Positions 25,133-33,668 of a stretch of DNA of 64,000 nt are shown here, piece by piece. Numbering within the stretch: the stretch's first letter is position 1; each line of letters begins with the position of its first letter. Made by a program: the position numbers and the translations under genes. The notes below the pieces were generated by a model. It was not told the DNA's origin and did not search any database. It saw only the letters and a program-made list of their open reading frames with translations. Origin of the DNA: Deltaproteobacteria bacterium (GTDB lineage Bacteria; Desulfobacterota; Binatia; HRBIN30; CADEER01); the NCBI GenBank assembly GCA_029262455.1, contig JAJCZJ010000081.1:1-64000 (forward strand), written 5' to 3'.

Positions 25133-26560
25133 TCAGCGCTGCGCTCGGGGCTGAGCCCGTCCCAAAATCTCGTCGGCCGCACGCATCGCAGACAGTGCCG
25201 CTGCATCCATCTGCACTGCAGGTACGTCGGTGGTCTCGCCGACCAGATACAATCCCTCGATCCCCGGCGCACATACCGGGGGACGGCCGGCTGCCGACAC
25301 CATGAACTCCGTACCATCGTCGGTCTTCCATTGGCGTGACCACACCAGTTTCTCGGACGCATCGAGGTAGATTTCGTCGAGCAGACCGTCGAAGTCGGCA
25401 TGAACCTGGCAAACTTTCTCGTCATCGACCAAGTCGCGATGCGGCGATAGCCGCATCGCCTGTAAGATATGACGCCCAGCCGGAGCATTCCTCGGCGAAT
25501 GGTGCGTCGCCCACAGCAGGCCTCCGCCGAAGCCGAGATTTGATCCGGTCAGAACGCGCGTCCACCCGGGGAATTCGTCTGGCTTACCGGTTTCGCGTAA
25601 GCACGGTAGACCGTCGAAGCAATAGGCTGCCGCGATCACGCCCCCGACCGCAGACCAGCGGGCGCAGTCTCTGACAAAGTCGGGGGTAAACGACTCGCGC
25701 GGCGCGATGTCAAACAGCTGCCAAGGCGGCAGGTTGGAGACGACACGAGAAGCCCTGGCGCGAGAAAGACCCCCGACGCTCTCAAACGACACACCGGTCA
25801 CACGGCCTCCAGCGATATCGATCGACTTTACCGGCGATGAAAGCCGAGTCTCGACGCCGGCGTGCGCCACCGCTTTCTCCAGAGCCTTGACTAGCGCCCG
25901 GACGCCACCCACCGGATTGAGTCCAGCTACGACCGGCACTGCCTGGCGGTGGCCCGCAACCGGGCGGCACAACCCGATGCATTCGGCCATCGACGCGGCT
26001 GTCGGATCATACGTTCCGTACAACATCACATTGCGGCCAAACGCCTCAGCGATGGCCGCCGATGTCGTGAAGCTTGGCAGTGCCTCCGACATCGACACGC
26101 CGCGCAGCGCATCCACCTCACCGTCCGACAGACTCGCTAAGCGCTGCCACAACTCGATCAACTCTTCGTATTGCCCGCGATCGAGCCCGAGCACGATGCG
26201 CACAGACGCCAACAGCTTTTCACTTGCGGCGCGCGCGGGAAAAGGGAACGCCAATCGGTGCCCGTCCTGACCGGCGGCATAGAGCCTGAGGACACGTTCG
26301 CGAGGAATTTCACTAACCTGAAAATCTTCGGCCCCGGTGCGCTCTAGAGCTTCAGAGAAATGCGCATCGGGCCAGAGATACGCGCCTGCGTCGACGACGT
26401 ACCCACCCTCGATTTCGAAAGAGCGAATCCGTCCTCCGAGCGCATCTTCGCGTTCGAGCAGCAGTACTCGACGACCAGCTCGCCCGAGGATGGCAGCGGC
26501 GATCAGACCACCGAGACCGCCCCCAACGACGACCACGTCAAAATCGTCGCTCATCCCCAT
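25133..26560 (-). CDS. FAD-dependent oxidoreductase (phytoene-desaturase/amine-oxidase-like)
   Basis: A 475-residue flavoprotein with N-terminal dinucleotide loop VVVGGGLGGLIAAAILG (about 10-26), then LLEREDALGGRIRS, the second FAD segment, and C-terminal LYLVGETTDVPAVQMDAA, which closes the FAD site in the phytoene desaturase/amine oxidase superfamily. Segment NPVGGVRALVKALEKAV is the desaturase-type helix. Likely oxidises or isomerises a hydrophobic substrate such as a carotenoid, retinoid or steroid; specificity is unknown. No carotenoid cluster neighbours it. Start ATG 26560 (ATG 26554 is an in-frame option). Cytosolic or peripherally membrane-bound by family habit. Confidence 0.85.
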   Translation of the reverse strand: MGMSDDFDVVVVGGGLGGLIAAAILGRAGRRVLLLEREDALGGRIRSFEIEGGYVVDAGAYLWPDAHFSEALERTGAEDFQVSEIPRERVLRLYAAGQDGHRLAFPFPARAASEKLLASVRIVLGLDRGQYEELIELWQRLASLSDGEVDALRGVSMSEALPSFTTSAAIAEAFGRNVMLYGTYDPTAASMAECIGLCRPVAGHRQAVPVVAGLNPVGGVRALVKALEKAVAHAGVETRLSSPVKSIDIAGGRVTGVSFESVGGLSRARASRVVSNLPPWQLFDIAPRESFTPDFVRDCARWSAVGGVIAAAYCFDGLPCLRETGKPDEFPGWTRVLTGSNLGFGGGLLWATHHSPRNAPAGRHILQAMRLSPHRDLVDDEKVCQVHADFDGLLDEIYLDASEKLVWSRQWKTDDGTEFMVSAAGRPPVCAPGIEGLYLVGETTDVPAVQMDAAALSAMRAADEILGRAQPRAQR

Positions 26561-26600
26561 GGCCCCGATTCTACCAAATCCTTAAAGAGTTCTCCGCCGT

Positions 26601-28424
26601 TCAGCGATCCAGCAAGGCCGCACGCTCGGCCCTCTCGAACTCCTCATACAACCGCTCAAAATCCTCCGCCGAGAATACCCGGAACGAGTCGTCGCCGCGC
26701 TGACGCCAGTAGATCGATTCATCCGCCAATTGGCGCCGGTCGAAATGAACCTTTTTCAGATTGCGTACCAGCACCTTCTGAGTTTCGGTGTACTCGAAGT
26801 CCGAGACGATGCGCACAAAGTCAGGAAACCACTTGCGATCCATACTCGCTTCCCGAACTTGTGCGTCACACCATGCAAAAAATCCGTCCGGGTCGAAATC
26901 TGCATCCCCGCGCAGCTTGACCGCCGCCATGACCAACTCGTCCGACACCGAGCACGGCACACCGTAAGCCACAGCTAGGTCAACATCGGGGTGCTCACTC
27001 AAAAGGCGTCCCACCTGGCCAGCGGAAAAGTTCTCTCCATCCTTGCGGATCCAATCATCTGTGCGACCGTCAAAGAAGAGAAATCTCTTTCCATCGCGCA
27101 CCAGGATGTGCCCCAAATCGCCGGAGTGGTAGACGCCGTCCCGATACTTCTGTGTCGTCGCTCCGTCGTTGTCGAAGTAGCCCTGAAACAGGGCCGTATC
27201 CTCGGCCACACGACAGATCTCGCCGACGCATTCCTCGTAGTTCTCGAGCTCGCCGTTTGGTCCCACCTGCGCTGGCGGGCACTCGGCACCAGAATCGTCG
27301 AGGATCTTTACCGCATCGTCGTTGATCTGGCCGGTCGTACCGCGCGGGTCTCCCTTGCGACGGAAGGTTGAAATCGCCGCCTCCGTCGATCCGTAGAGCT
27401 CGAACATGTCCTCCATACCGAGCCACTTGGTAAACCGGTCGATGTCGGGAGGCGAGGCGCCGTTGCCAACGGCGAAGCGAAGGTGATTGTCGGGATGGTT
27501 CGCAACCTCGGCGAGGATTCTCGCCTCGTCCCCGCCGTATTCCCTCTCGATCCAGTTCAGCACGTAGTGCACAGGCTCGCCGACGTAATTCCACATGGTC
27601 ACGCCGTGCCGGAGAATGTCTGGCACGAAGAGACTCGCCCTAAACCTCTCGCGCAGCGCCATGCTGCCGCCCGACCAAAAAGCAGGCATGAAGCCGACGA
27701 ACATCGCATTCGAATGAAACAGCGGCATGCAGGCGTAGCCACGGTCGTCTTTGGTCACATCCAAACCATCGGAGATGCCCGCCCCGATCAGGCATAGCTT
27801 CATGTGATTGTTGTTGATCCCCTTCGGAAGCCCCGTCGTCCCCGAGGTATAGATGACCATCAGATTGGTCTCCGGAGCCACCGCTATAGCCGGCGCGGCG
27901 AGGGAAGAACTCGCGGCACCGACCTCGGACTGTAGGCACTGCGTCAAGTCGGCGCCGTCCGGAATCGCTCCACCTTGGGTAGGCAGAATCAAAATGTTCT
28001 CCGTCGCGATGTGATCGAGATTACCACGTACCTTCTCGACCTCCGCATAAAGCTTCTCATCGACCACCAGCACCCTGGAGCGCGACTGGTTGATGACACC
28101 CGCCAATACCTCACCGCGCAGGCCGGTATTGATCCCGAACAGGGTCAACCCGCCGTAGCCGCAGCCGCCAAACAGCGCCATCAGCTCCAGATGATTTTCG
28201 AGAAACATGGCGACGTGGCCGGGGTGCGTGTCATCGATCGCCCCGAGCCGGCGAAGCAAGAACATCGCCATCCGCACACATTCGTGGCGATACTGGGAAT
28301 AGGTCCACGAGCGGTCGTCGTGAACCAATAGGACCTCGTTCTCCGACTCCGGATGAGAAGCTCGCGCCTCGATCTGCGCGGATAGGGTAAAGTCTGCGTC
28401 AATTTTGACCTTGGACTCGGACAC
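26601..28424 (-). CDS. Long-chain/very-long-chain acyl-CoA synthetase (FadD6/FATP-like)
   Basis: A 607-residue ANL-family ligase. Motifs: VIYTSGTTGLPKGI near 200 (AMP loop), LYGSTEAAIS near 325, and the FFDGRTDDWIRKDGENF stretch near 460 that in FATP/FadD6-type enzymes replaces the usual GRxDD motif region. It activates long-chain fatty acids or steroid side chains to CoA thioesters. The start was moved to GTG 28424, since AAGGAGG lies at 28433-28439 with 8-nt spacing; the 65 extra codons upstream lack ligase similarity. It diverges from the molybdopterin oxidoreductase across 128 bp. With the thiolase, SCP2 and second ligase it supports a lipid- or sterol-oxidising lifestyle. Confidence 0.9.
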   Translation of the reverse strand: MSESKVKIDADFTLSAQIEARASHPESENEVLLVHDDRSWTYSQYRHECVRMAMFLLRRLGAIDDTHPGHVAMFLENHLELMALFGGCGYGGLTLFGINTGLRGEVLAGVINQSRSRVLVVDEKLYAEVEKVRGNLDHIATENILILPTQGGAIPDGADLTQCLQSEVGAASSSLAAPAIAVAPETNLMVIYTSGTTGLPKGINNNHMKLCLIGAGISDGLDVTKDDRGYACMPLFHSNAMFVGFMPAFWSGGSMALRERFRASLFVPDILRHGVTMWNYVGEPVHYVLNWIEREYGGDEARILAEVANHPDNHLRFAVGNGASPPDIDRFTKWLGMEDMFELYGSTEAAISTFRRKGDPRGTTGQINDDAVKILDDSGAECPPAQVGPNGELENYEECVGEICRVAEDTALFQGYFDNDGATTQKYRDGVYHSGDLGHILVRDGKRFLFFDGRTDDWIRKDGENFSAGQVGRLLSEHPDVDLAVAYGVPCSVSDELVMAAVKLRGDADFDPDGFFAWCDAQVREASMDRKWFPDFVRIVSDFEYTETQKVLVRNLKKVHFDRRQLADESIYWRQRGDDSFRVFSAEDFERLYEEFERAERAALLDR

Positions 28425-28432
28425 TTGCTGGA

Positions 28433-28439
28433 CCTCCTT
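28433..28439 (-). promoter_or_regulatory. Strong Shine-Dalgarno deciding a GTG start
   Basis: AAGGAGG on the minus strand, 8 nt from GTG 28424, which fixes the start of the acyl-CoA synthetase rather than the longer in-frame ORF. Confidence 0.85.
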
Positions 28440-28552
28440 AGTGGCTAACAGCCCTTCCCATAGCAGCCTGCCAAGAGGTGTCCAAAGAAGCGTCGGCATT
28501 GCCTCCCCTCCCACATCATGCAAACGATAGACCGCCACGGAGGGACCGAGAC

Positions 28553-30775
28553 ATGCCCGAGACTCACTACCGTATCTGCCCATTCTGCGAAGCCACTTGC
28601 GGACTCGAAATCGAAACAACCGAACGCTCAGTCACCTCGGTTCGCGGTGACGGCGAAGACGTCTTTAGCGACGGCTTCATCTGCCCCAAAGGCCCCGCGC
28701 TCGCTGAGCTCGACGCCGACCCGGACCGTCTTCGTCACCCGCTGATCAAGCGTAACGGCAGCCACGTCGCGGCGACCTGGGACGAAGCATTCGCCGAGAT
28801 CGAAACTCGCTTGGGCGCGATCATCGCCGAACACGGCAGCGAATCGGTGGGTGTGTATCTCGGCAACCCGAGTGTTCACAATTGGAGCCTCGCACTGTAC
28901 TCGCGGGTCTTCCTGCGCGCGCTGCAGACTCCCCAGATCTATTCGGCGAGCACCGTCGACCAGGTCCCAAAACAGCTCGCCTCCGGTCTCATGTTCGGTT
29001 CCTTCGCCACCGTCGCGGTGCCAGACATCGACCGTACCGACTACCTGCTGGTGCTCGGCGCAAATCCCTTCGAGTCGAATGGCAGCCTATGGACCGTCCC
29101 AGACTTTCCAGGACGTTTGCGCGCACTACAGAAGCGCGGCGGCACCTGTGTCGTCATCGATCCCAAACGAACCCGCACTGCCGCCGCCGCCGACCGGCAC
29201 CTCTTCATTCGCCCCGGCAGCGACGCCCTCTTCCTCGCAGCAGTGGCCAACACGTTGGTCGCCGAGAATCTGTGCACTCACAAAGATCTCGACCCGCATC
29301 TCGATGGCGTCGAAGCCGCCAAGGCCGCGCTCGAACCGTTTACCCCGGAGCTGGTCGCGTCAACTTGTGGCATCGAGGCGAACGAGATCCGGAAGATCGC
29401 GCGCGAGCTGGCCGCCGCGCCGCGGGCTGCGATCTACGGCAGGATTGGGACATGCACGCAGGAGTTTGGAACCCTCGCAAGTTGGCTGGTCGACGTCTGC
29501 AATATTCTCACCGGCAACTTCGATCGCCCGGGAGGAGTCCTGTTCCCGCTTCCTGCGGCGTTTTCGGTCGGCGGCAAGCCCGGCATCGGGCGCGGTGTCA
29601 GCACCGGCCGGCGTCACTCACGGGTGCGCGGCGCACCCGAAGTCATGGGGGAGTTTCCCTGCTCATGCCTGGCCGAAGAAATCGAAACTCCCGGCAAGGG
29701 CCAAATCCGGGCCCTCTTCACCATCGCCGGGAATCCAGTCCTGAGCACGCCAAACGGTACGCGTCTCGACGCGGCAATGCGCAACCTCGACTTCATGGTC
29801 AGTCTCGACATCTACCTCAACGAGACCAGCCGTCACGCCGACGTCATCCTACCCGGCCTTTCGCCGCTCGAAAGCAGCCACTACGACACCGCGTTCCCCG
29901 CCTTCGGCTACCGCAACGCTCTGCGCTACTCACCACCCGTATTCGCCGCGCCCGACGATCGCCCCGCCGAATGGCAAACACTGCTGCGACTCACTTCGAT
30001 CGTATCAAAAGACGCCGGCGGCGCCTCCGTCGAGGACCTCGACAACTTCGTCTTCTCGACCAATCTGCAGCGCTACCTGCGCTCAGACTCGAAGATTCAA
30101 GGTCGCGATGAAAGCGAGATCCAACAAGAGTTGGGAGACCGCGTCGGGCCCGAGCGCTTGCTCGATCTGGCATTGCGGGCAGGCCCTTACGGCGACGGTT
30201 TCGGTTCGGATCCCGACGGCGTCAGCCTGAAGAAGGTCGAGGAACACCCGCACGGCATCGACCTCGGCGAACTTCAGTCACGTGTTCCAGAAGTCCTCAA
30301 AACACCCTCCGGCAAGATCGAGCTCGCCCCGGGCGCGGTGATCGAGGATCTCTCGCGACTGCGCGACTGCGTCGGCCGCGGCGCCGAATCGCTGTACTTG
30401 ATCGGACGCCGTCATTTGCGCTCCAACAACTCGTGGCTGCACAACCTGCCACGCCTGACCAGAGGCAAGAACCTCTGCACGCTGCAAATTCACAGCGATG
30501 ACGCCGGGCGACTGAAACTATCCGACGGCGGGACCGCCCTGGTCTCGTCAAAAGCCGGCAGTGTCGAAGTTCCAGTCGAAGTGACCGATGACATCATGCC
30601 TGGAGTCGTCAGCATGCCGCACGGCTGGGGCCACAATCACGAAGGTGCGAAACTCTCCGTGGCCCGAGACCGCCCCGGTAGCAACTCCAACATCCTCGCC
30701 GACGAATTCGCGCTCGACCCGCTCTCTGGCAACGCAGTACTCAATGGTATCCCGGTGACTGTTCGCGCTGCATAG
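28553..30775 (+). CDS. Molybdopterin-dependent oxidoreductase (DMSO reductase family)
   Basis: A 740-residue bis-molybdopterin enzyme with a [4Fe-4S] site at its N-terminus (Cys9, Cys12, Cys16, Cys44: CPFCEATC and GFICPKG). Mo-binding segments include LLVLGANPFESN, NEIRKIARELA and, near the C-terminus, the LYLIGRRHLRSNNSWLHN dinucleotide-binding region. No twin-arginine signal is visible before the first Cys, so a cytoplasmic location is inferred. GGAGGGACC lies 7-8 nt before ATG 28553. No small electron-transfer or membrane subunit is adjacent, so electron partners must be elsewhere. Formate dehydrogenase, steroid C25-type or other hydroxylase roles are possible; the active-site ligand to Mo was not assigned. 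Confidence 0.88.
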   Translation: MPETHYRICPFCEATCGLEIETTERSVTSVRGDGEDVFSDGFICPKGPALAELDADPDRLRHPLIKRNGSHVAATWDEAFAEIETRLGAIIAEHGSESVGVYLGNPSVHNWSLALYSRVFLRALQTPQIYSASTVDQVPKQLASGLMFGSFATVAVPDIDRTDYLLVLGANPFESNGSLWTVPDFPGRLRALQKRGGTCVVIDPKRTRTAAAADRHLFIRPGSDALFLAAVANTLVAENLCTHKDLDPHLDGVEAAKAALEPFTPELVASTCGIEANEIRKIARELAAAPRAAIYGRIGTCTQEFGTLASWLVDVCNILTGNFDRPGGVLFPLPAAFSVGGKPGIGRGVSTGRRHSRVRGAPEVMGEFPCSCLAEEIETPGKGQIRALFTIAGNPVLSTPNGTRLDAAMRNLDFMVSLDIYLNETSRHADVILPGLSPLESSHYDTAFPAFGYRNALRYSPPVFAAPDDRPAEWQTLLRLTSIVSKDAGGASVEDLDNFVFSTNLQRYLRSDSKIQGRDESEIQQELGDRVGPERLLDLALRAGPYGDGFGSDPDGVSLKKVEEHPHGIDLGELQSRVPEVLKTPSGKIELAPGAVIEDLSRLRDCVGRGAESLYLIGRRHLRSNNSWLHNLPRLTRGKNLCTLQIHSDDAGRLKLSDGGTALVSSKAGSVEVPVEVTDDIMPGVVSMPHGWGHNHEGAKLSVARDRPGSNSNILADEFALDPLSGNAVLNGIPVTVRAA

Positions 30776-30890
30776 AGGTCCGGTTACGCAAACCCGCGGG
30801 CACGACTAGTCCCATATAGTCTCGAGAAAAGAAATACTCCGCAGATTTCGCAGATGCAGGGCAGAGACGATCCGAGAAAACCAGATCCGC

Positions 30891-30920
30891 TACGCGGCTC
30901 GGGCGGAGCCTCGCCCTCCA
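30891..30920. repeat. Dispersed GGCTC-GAGCC repeat, copy 1
   Basis: About 30 bp containing GGCTCGGGCGGAGCC, a short palindrome (GGCTC/GAGCC). Near-identical copies occur 30 kb away at 60244 and 60287, all intergenic. Confidence 0.8.
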
Positions 30921-30990
30921 TATGTTTTTCGGATCCGTGTAGCAAAGATCTCGTTTCCGCGCAGGGCGCGAAGATTTCATCGGCAACCAG

Positions 30991-31021
30991 GATCCGTGTT
31001 CATCAGTGTTCATCCGTGGCC
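30991..31021. repeat. Dispersed GTTCATC-type repeat, copy 1
   Basis: Contains three phased GTTCATC or CATCCG units (ATCCGTGTTCATCAGTG...). A related copy is at 62949-62977, and degenerate copies continue into the 3' end of the BatD/E gene at 31041-31110. A T8 run follows directly at 31022-31029. Confidence 0.75.
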
Positions 31022-31040
31022 TTTTTTTTCGTGCGTAGCC

Positions 31041-33668
31041 TCAGCGTTCACCGGCGTTCATCACCGGTTTGTTTCCGGCCAGGGGCTGGTCTGGGTTCAT
31101 CCGTGGCCAAGCCTGCGCTACAAAGCGCAGGCGGGTGACTTCCTGCACCGGGGTCCAACCACGGCGGCCGTCGTCGCGGCTGACCATGAGCCAACCTTCG
31201 CGTTCGCCTTCAATCTGCACGATCGTACCCGCCGACGCGGCGAAATGCTCGGTACCGTCTGCGCTCGGTTCGAATCGAACCGAAGCACCAGCCTCGGCCG
31301 TCACGACCGCCTCTCCCCAAAGCTCGAGGTAAGCCGACCTGTAGTACAAGTTCACAGCCAGGACGGCTGCAATGACAGCGCCAATCTGAAATACCGGGCG
31401 CGCAGCTTCTTGCCACTGCGGCAGAATGAATCGCGCGACGACGACGGCCCACAGCAGCCACCAAGCCAGCATGAAAAATTGCGCCAACGCCGCCTCGGTA
31501 AACCGGTACGAGATGAAGAACACCAACCGCTTCCACAGAGCATCGGTACGCGGCGCAAGCTCCAGCGACTCCTCGGCGAACGCCAAGTTGGCGGCTACGT
31601 CGGGATCCCGTGGCAGCAAGCGCCCTGCTCGCACGTAGCTGGCGATCGCCTCGGCCAAGTCGCCGTTTTTGAAGTACGCGTTACCAAGGTTGAAGTGGAG
31701 GGCTCCGCTCTCCTCTCCCGTGTCCAAGGCGGCTTCATACTCGGCGATGGCATCGGTATAGTTTCCCGCACCGTAGGCGTGGTTGCCGGCGAAAAAGCCG
31801 GCCGCCGAGCCCTCTTCTCGTACGACATCAGCCACCGAAAGCTCGACCGCCAACGGCGATACTACCGAGCTGAGAACGAGCGCGACCATCCCCAATAGCT
31901 TCATCAGGGATGCGTTCGGCCTCTGTGAAGATTCAATCGCTTCGACGATATCCCGTGCGCGCCCACGGAACTTTGCCGACAAGCGATCGGAGTTGCTCTC
32001 ACCCGCGTAACGCAGCGCCTCCAGATCGGCGAAGAAGCCTTCGACGTCATCGCACAGCTTCGCGGCAAATCCCCCACTCCTCAGCTGGGCGGCGACCCGG
32101 TCCCCGGACACGGCACCAGGCGGCAAGTCGAGTTTCGCGCTAAAGTACTCGGCTGCCGCGGCCGAAACTTCGTCGACCGACCCCGCGCTAGACAGGGCAA
32201 GACGACCCTTCTCCGGCGCACCTTCGAACCTCCGCAACCGCGGGTTCGCAGACAGCGCGCGTTCGCGCCGAGACCGCCACCAAAGCACCACAAAGCCGAG
32301 CGGCGGGATCAAGTTCCCGAGCCAGAAGAGCGCCGAACCCGTCCATGAAGCACCGACCTCGTACCAAACACCCGGCACGCCCTTGATATAGACGATATCG
32401 CGGCCCAGCGGACCTGCGGCCTGTTCCGCCCGGCCCGACTCGCCCTGCGCGACGACGCCGGACGCTCTGGCAGCAGCGGGTGCAACCTGCAACGGAATCG
32501 GCCCGCGTTTCACGATTCGGTACTCACCTGCAGCAGGGTCGAAGAAAGATAGCTCGAGCGGCGGAAGCGCATCGACATCGGCGGACATCGGAATCACGAC
32601 TTGCTCCAACCCGCGTCGCCCGGCGCCGAGATCCTTCAGCGTGACTCCGTCGTACACCCGAAACCCGTCGCTCTCCGCGTAAGTCGGAACTCCCACTCCG
32701 ACAAAATCGCCGTCGCCCTGCACTTCGACGCGGACGGTTATCGGGTCACCCGCGGTCACCGCAGTTGGCGAGGCGGAAACCTTTAGGTCGTACTTGCCCA
32801 CACCGCCTCGAAAACCCACGGGTCGTCCCTCGCGAGGCAGAGGTCGCGCGACAAACGGCGCAGCCTCTGCGCTCACTTCGACGGGACGACGCTCCGCGTT
32901 GTTGAACATCCCAAACAATCCGCGGCGCTGACCGCGCCGCTGTTGCAGTACGGAAAGGGCCATCGTCGCACTTAGTTCGGCTTCCCCCTCCCGCTTCGGT
33001 GTAAAGTGAGTCTCAAAGTGAAGTACCCGATACACCACCCCATCGACGCGCTCATCGCGCTGTACCGGTTGCGGCATCTCGCCGACTCGTGCACCGTCTC
33101 CGCGAACAACGGGGAACTTTAGATCATCGACCTGCACATTGCGGGGAATCAGCAGGCGCAACGTCAAGGGAACGCGTTCCCCTACAAACGGATTCTCACT
33201 CCCTAAGCGCATCTCGAAACGCAGTTGGTTTGCGGCCGAGTTGGCCGCAGCCTTGCCCTTTGGCAGCACTCGCAAAGTGACCGCCTGCGTCTGAATTTTT
33301 GCACCGTCAGCTTCGACCACAAAAGGCCCAATGGCAAAATTTCCGGGTTTGCGAGGAAAGAGTTGATAGCGGTGAGAAATGCTCTGCGAAGCCCGACCAT
33401 TCTCGAAACGCATCTGTTGCGACGGCCCAGCGTACTGAACACGGAAGTCATCGAGGCCCGAAAGCTGCGGCGCGGGCGCGTTCTGCGTCCCTGAAACAAC
33501 AATCGAAAAAACGACCGACTCTCCGACCACAACCTGGCGGCGATCAAGCTGCACGACTACCTCCGCCGCCGCCACAACACTTGGCGCGACCAGCAGGTAA
33601 CCCATGCAACCCACGACCAATGCCGCCAACCGTGCTCCCGTCCGAACCTTCGCAACCCGCATGATCAC
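31041..33668 (-). CDS. BatD-BatE fusion (aerotolerance protein)
   Basis: An 875-residue exported/membrane protein. Residues 1-35 are a signal sequence; about 36-430 form a BatD-type beta-rich periplasmic region (GNFAIGPFVVEADG, and repeated VPLTLRLLIPRN-like strands). A membrane segment near 440-462 is followed by a linker with PGAVSGDRVA, then a BatE-like part: TPR units from about 620 (LHFNLGNAYFKNGDLAEAI), two more membrane helices, and an SH3-like C-terminal domain (about 790-850). It likely assembles with the vWA proteins at the inner membrane and supports stress tolerance. The last about 22 codons overlap a degenerate dispersed repeat. Start GTG 33668 overlaps the upstream stop (GTGA); ATG 33662 is an option. 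Confidence 0.85.
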   Translation of the reverse strand: MIMRVAKVRTGARLAALVVGCMGYLLVAPSVVAAAEVVVQLDRRQVVVGESVVFSIVVSGTQNAPAPQLSGLDDFRVQYAGPSQQMRFENGRASQSISHRYQLFPRKPGNFAIGPFVVEADGAKIQTQAVTLRVLPKGKAAANSAANQLRFEMRLGSENPFVGERVPLTLRLLIPRNVQVDDLKFPVVRGDGARVGEMPQPVQRDERVDGVVYRVLHFETHFTPKREGEAELSATMALSVLQQRRGQRRGLFGMFNNAERRPVEVSAEAAPFVARPLPREGRPVGFRGGVGKYDLKVSASPTAVTAGDPITVRVEVQGDGDFVGVGVPTYAESDGFRVYDGVTLKDLGAGRRGLEQVVIPMSADVDALPPLELSFFDPAAGEYRIVKRGPIPLQVAPAAARASGVVAQGESGRAEQAAGPLGRDIVYIKGVPGVWYEVGASWTGSALFWLGNLIPPLGFVVLWWRSRRERALSANPRLRRFEGAPEKGRLALSSAGSVDEVSAAAAEYFSAKLDLPPGAVSGDRVAAQLRSGGFAAKLCDDVEGFFADLEALRYAGESNSDRLSAKFRGRARDIVEAIESSQRPNASLMKLLGMVALVLSSVVSPLAVELSVADVVREEGSAAGFFAGNHAYGAGNYTDAIAEYEAALDTGEESGALHFNLGNAYFKNGDLAEAIASYVRAGRLLPRDPDVAANLAFAEESLELAPRTDALWKRLVFFISYRFTEAALAQFFMLAWWLLWAVVVARFILPQWQEAARPVFQIGAVIAAVLAVNLYYRSAYLELWGEAVVTAEAGASVRFEPSADGTEHFAASAGTIVQIEGEREGWLMVSRDDGRRGWTPVQEVTRLRFVAQAWPRMNPDQPLAGNKPVMNAGER

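Noticed and set aside
23832-25154. 440-codon plus-strand ORF
   Set aside because: Antisense to the ankyrin gene, whose opposite frame shows clear repeats.
28882-30111. 409-codon plus-strand ORF, Arg-rich
   Set aside because: Shifted frame inside the molybdopterin oxidoreductase, without motif support.
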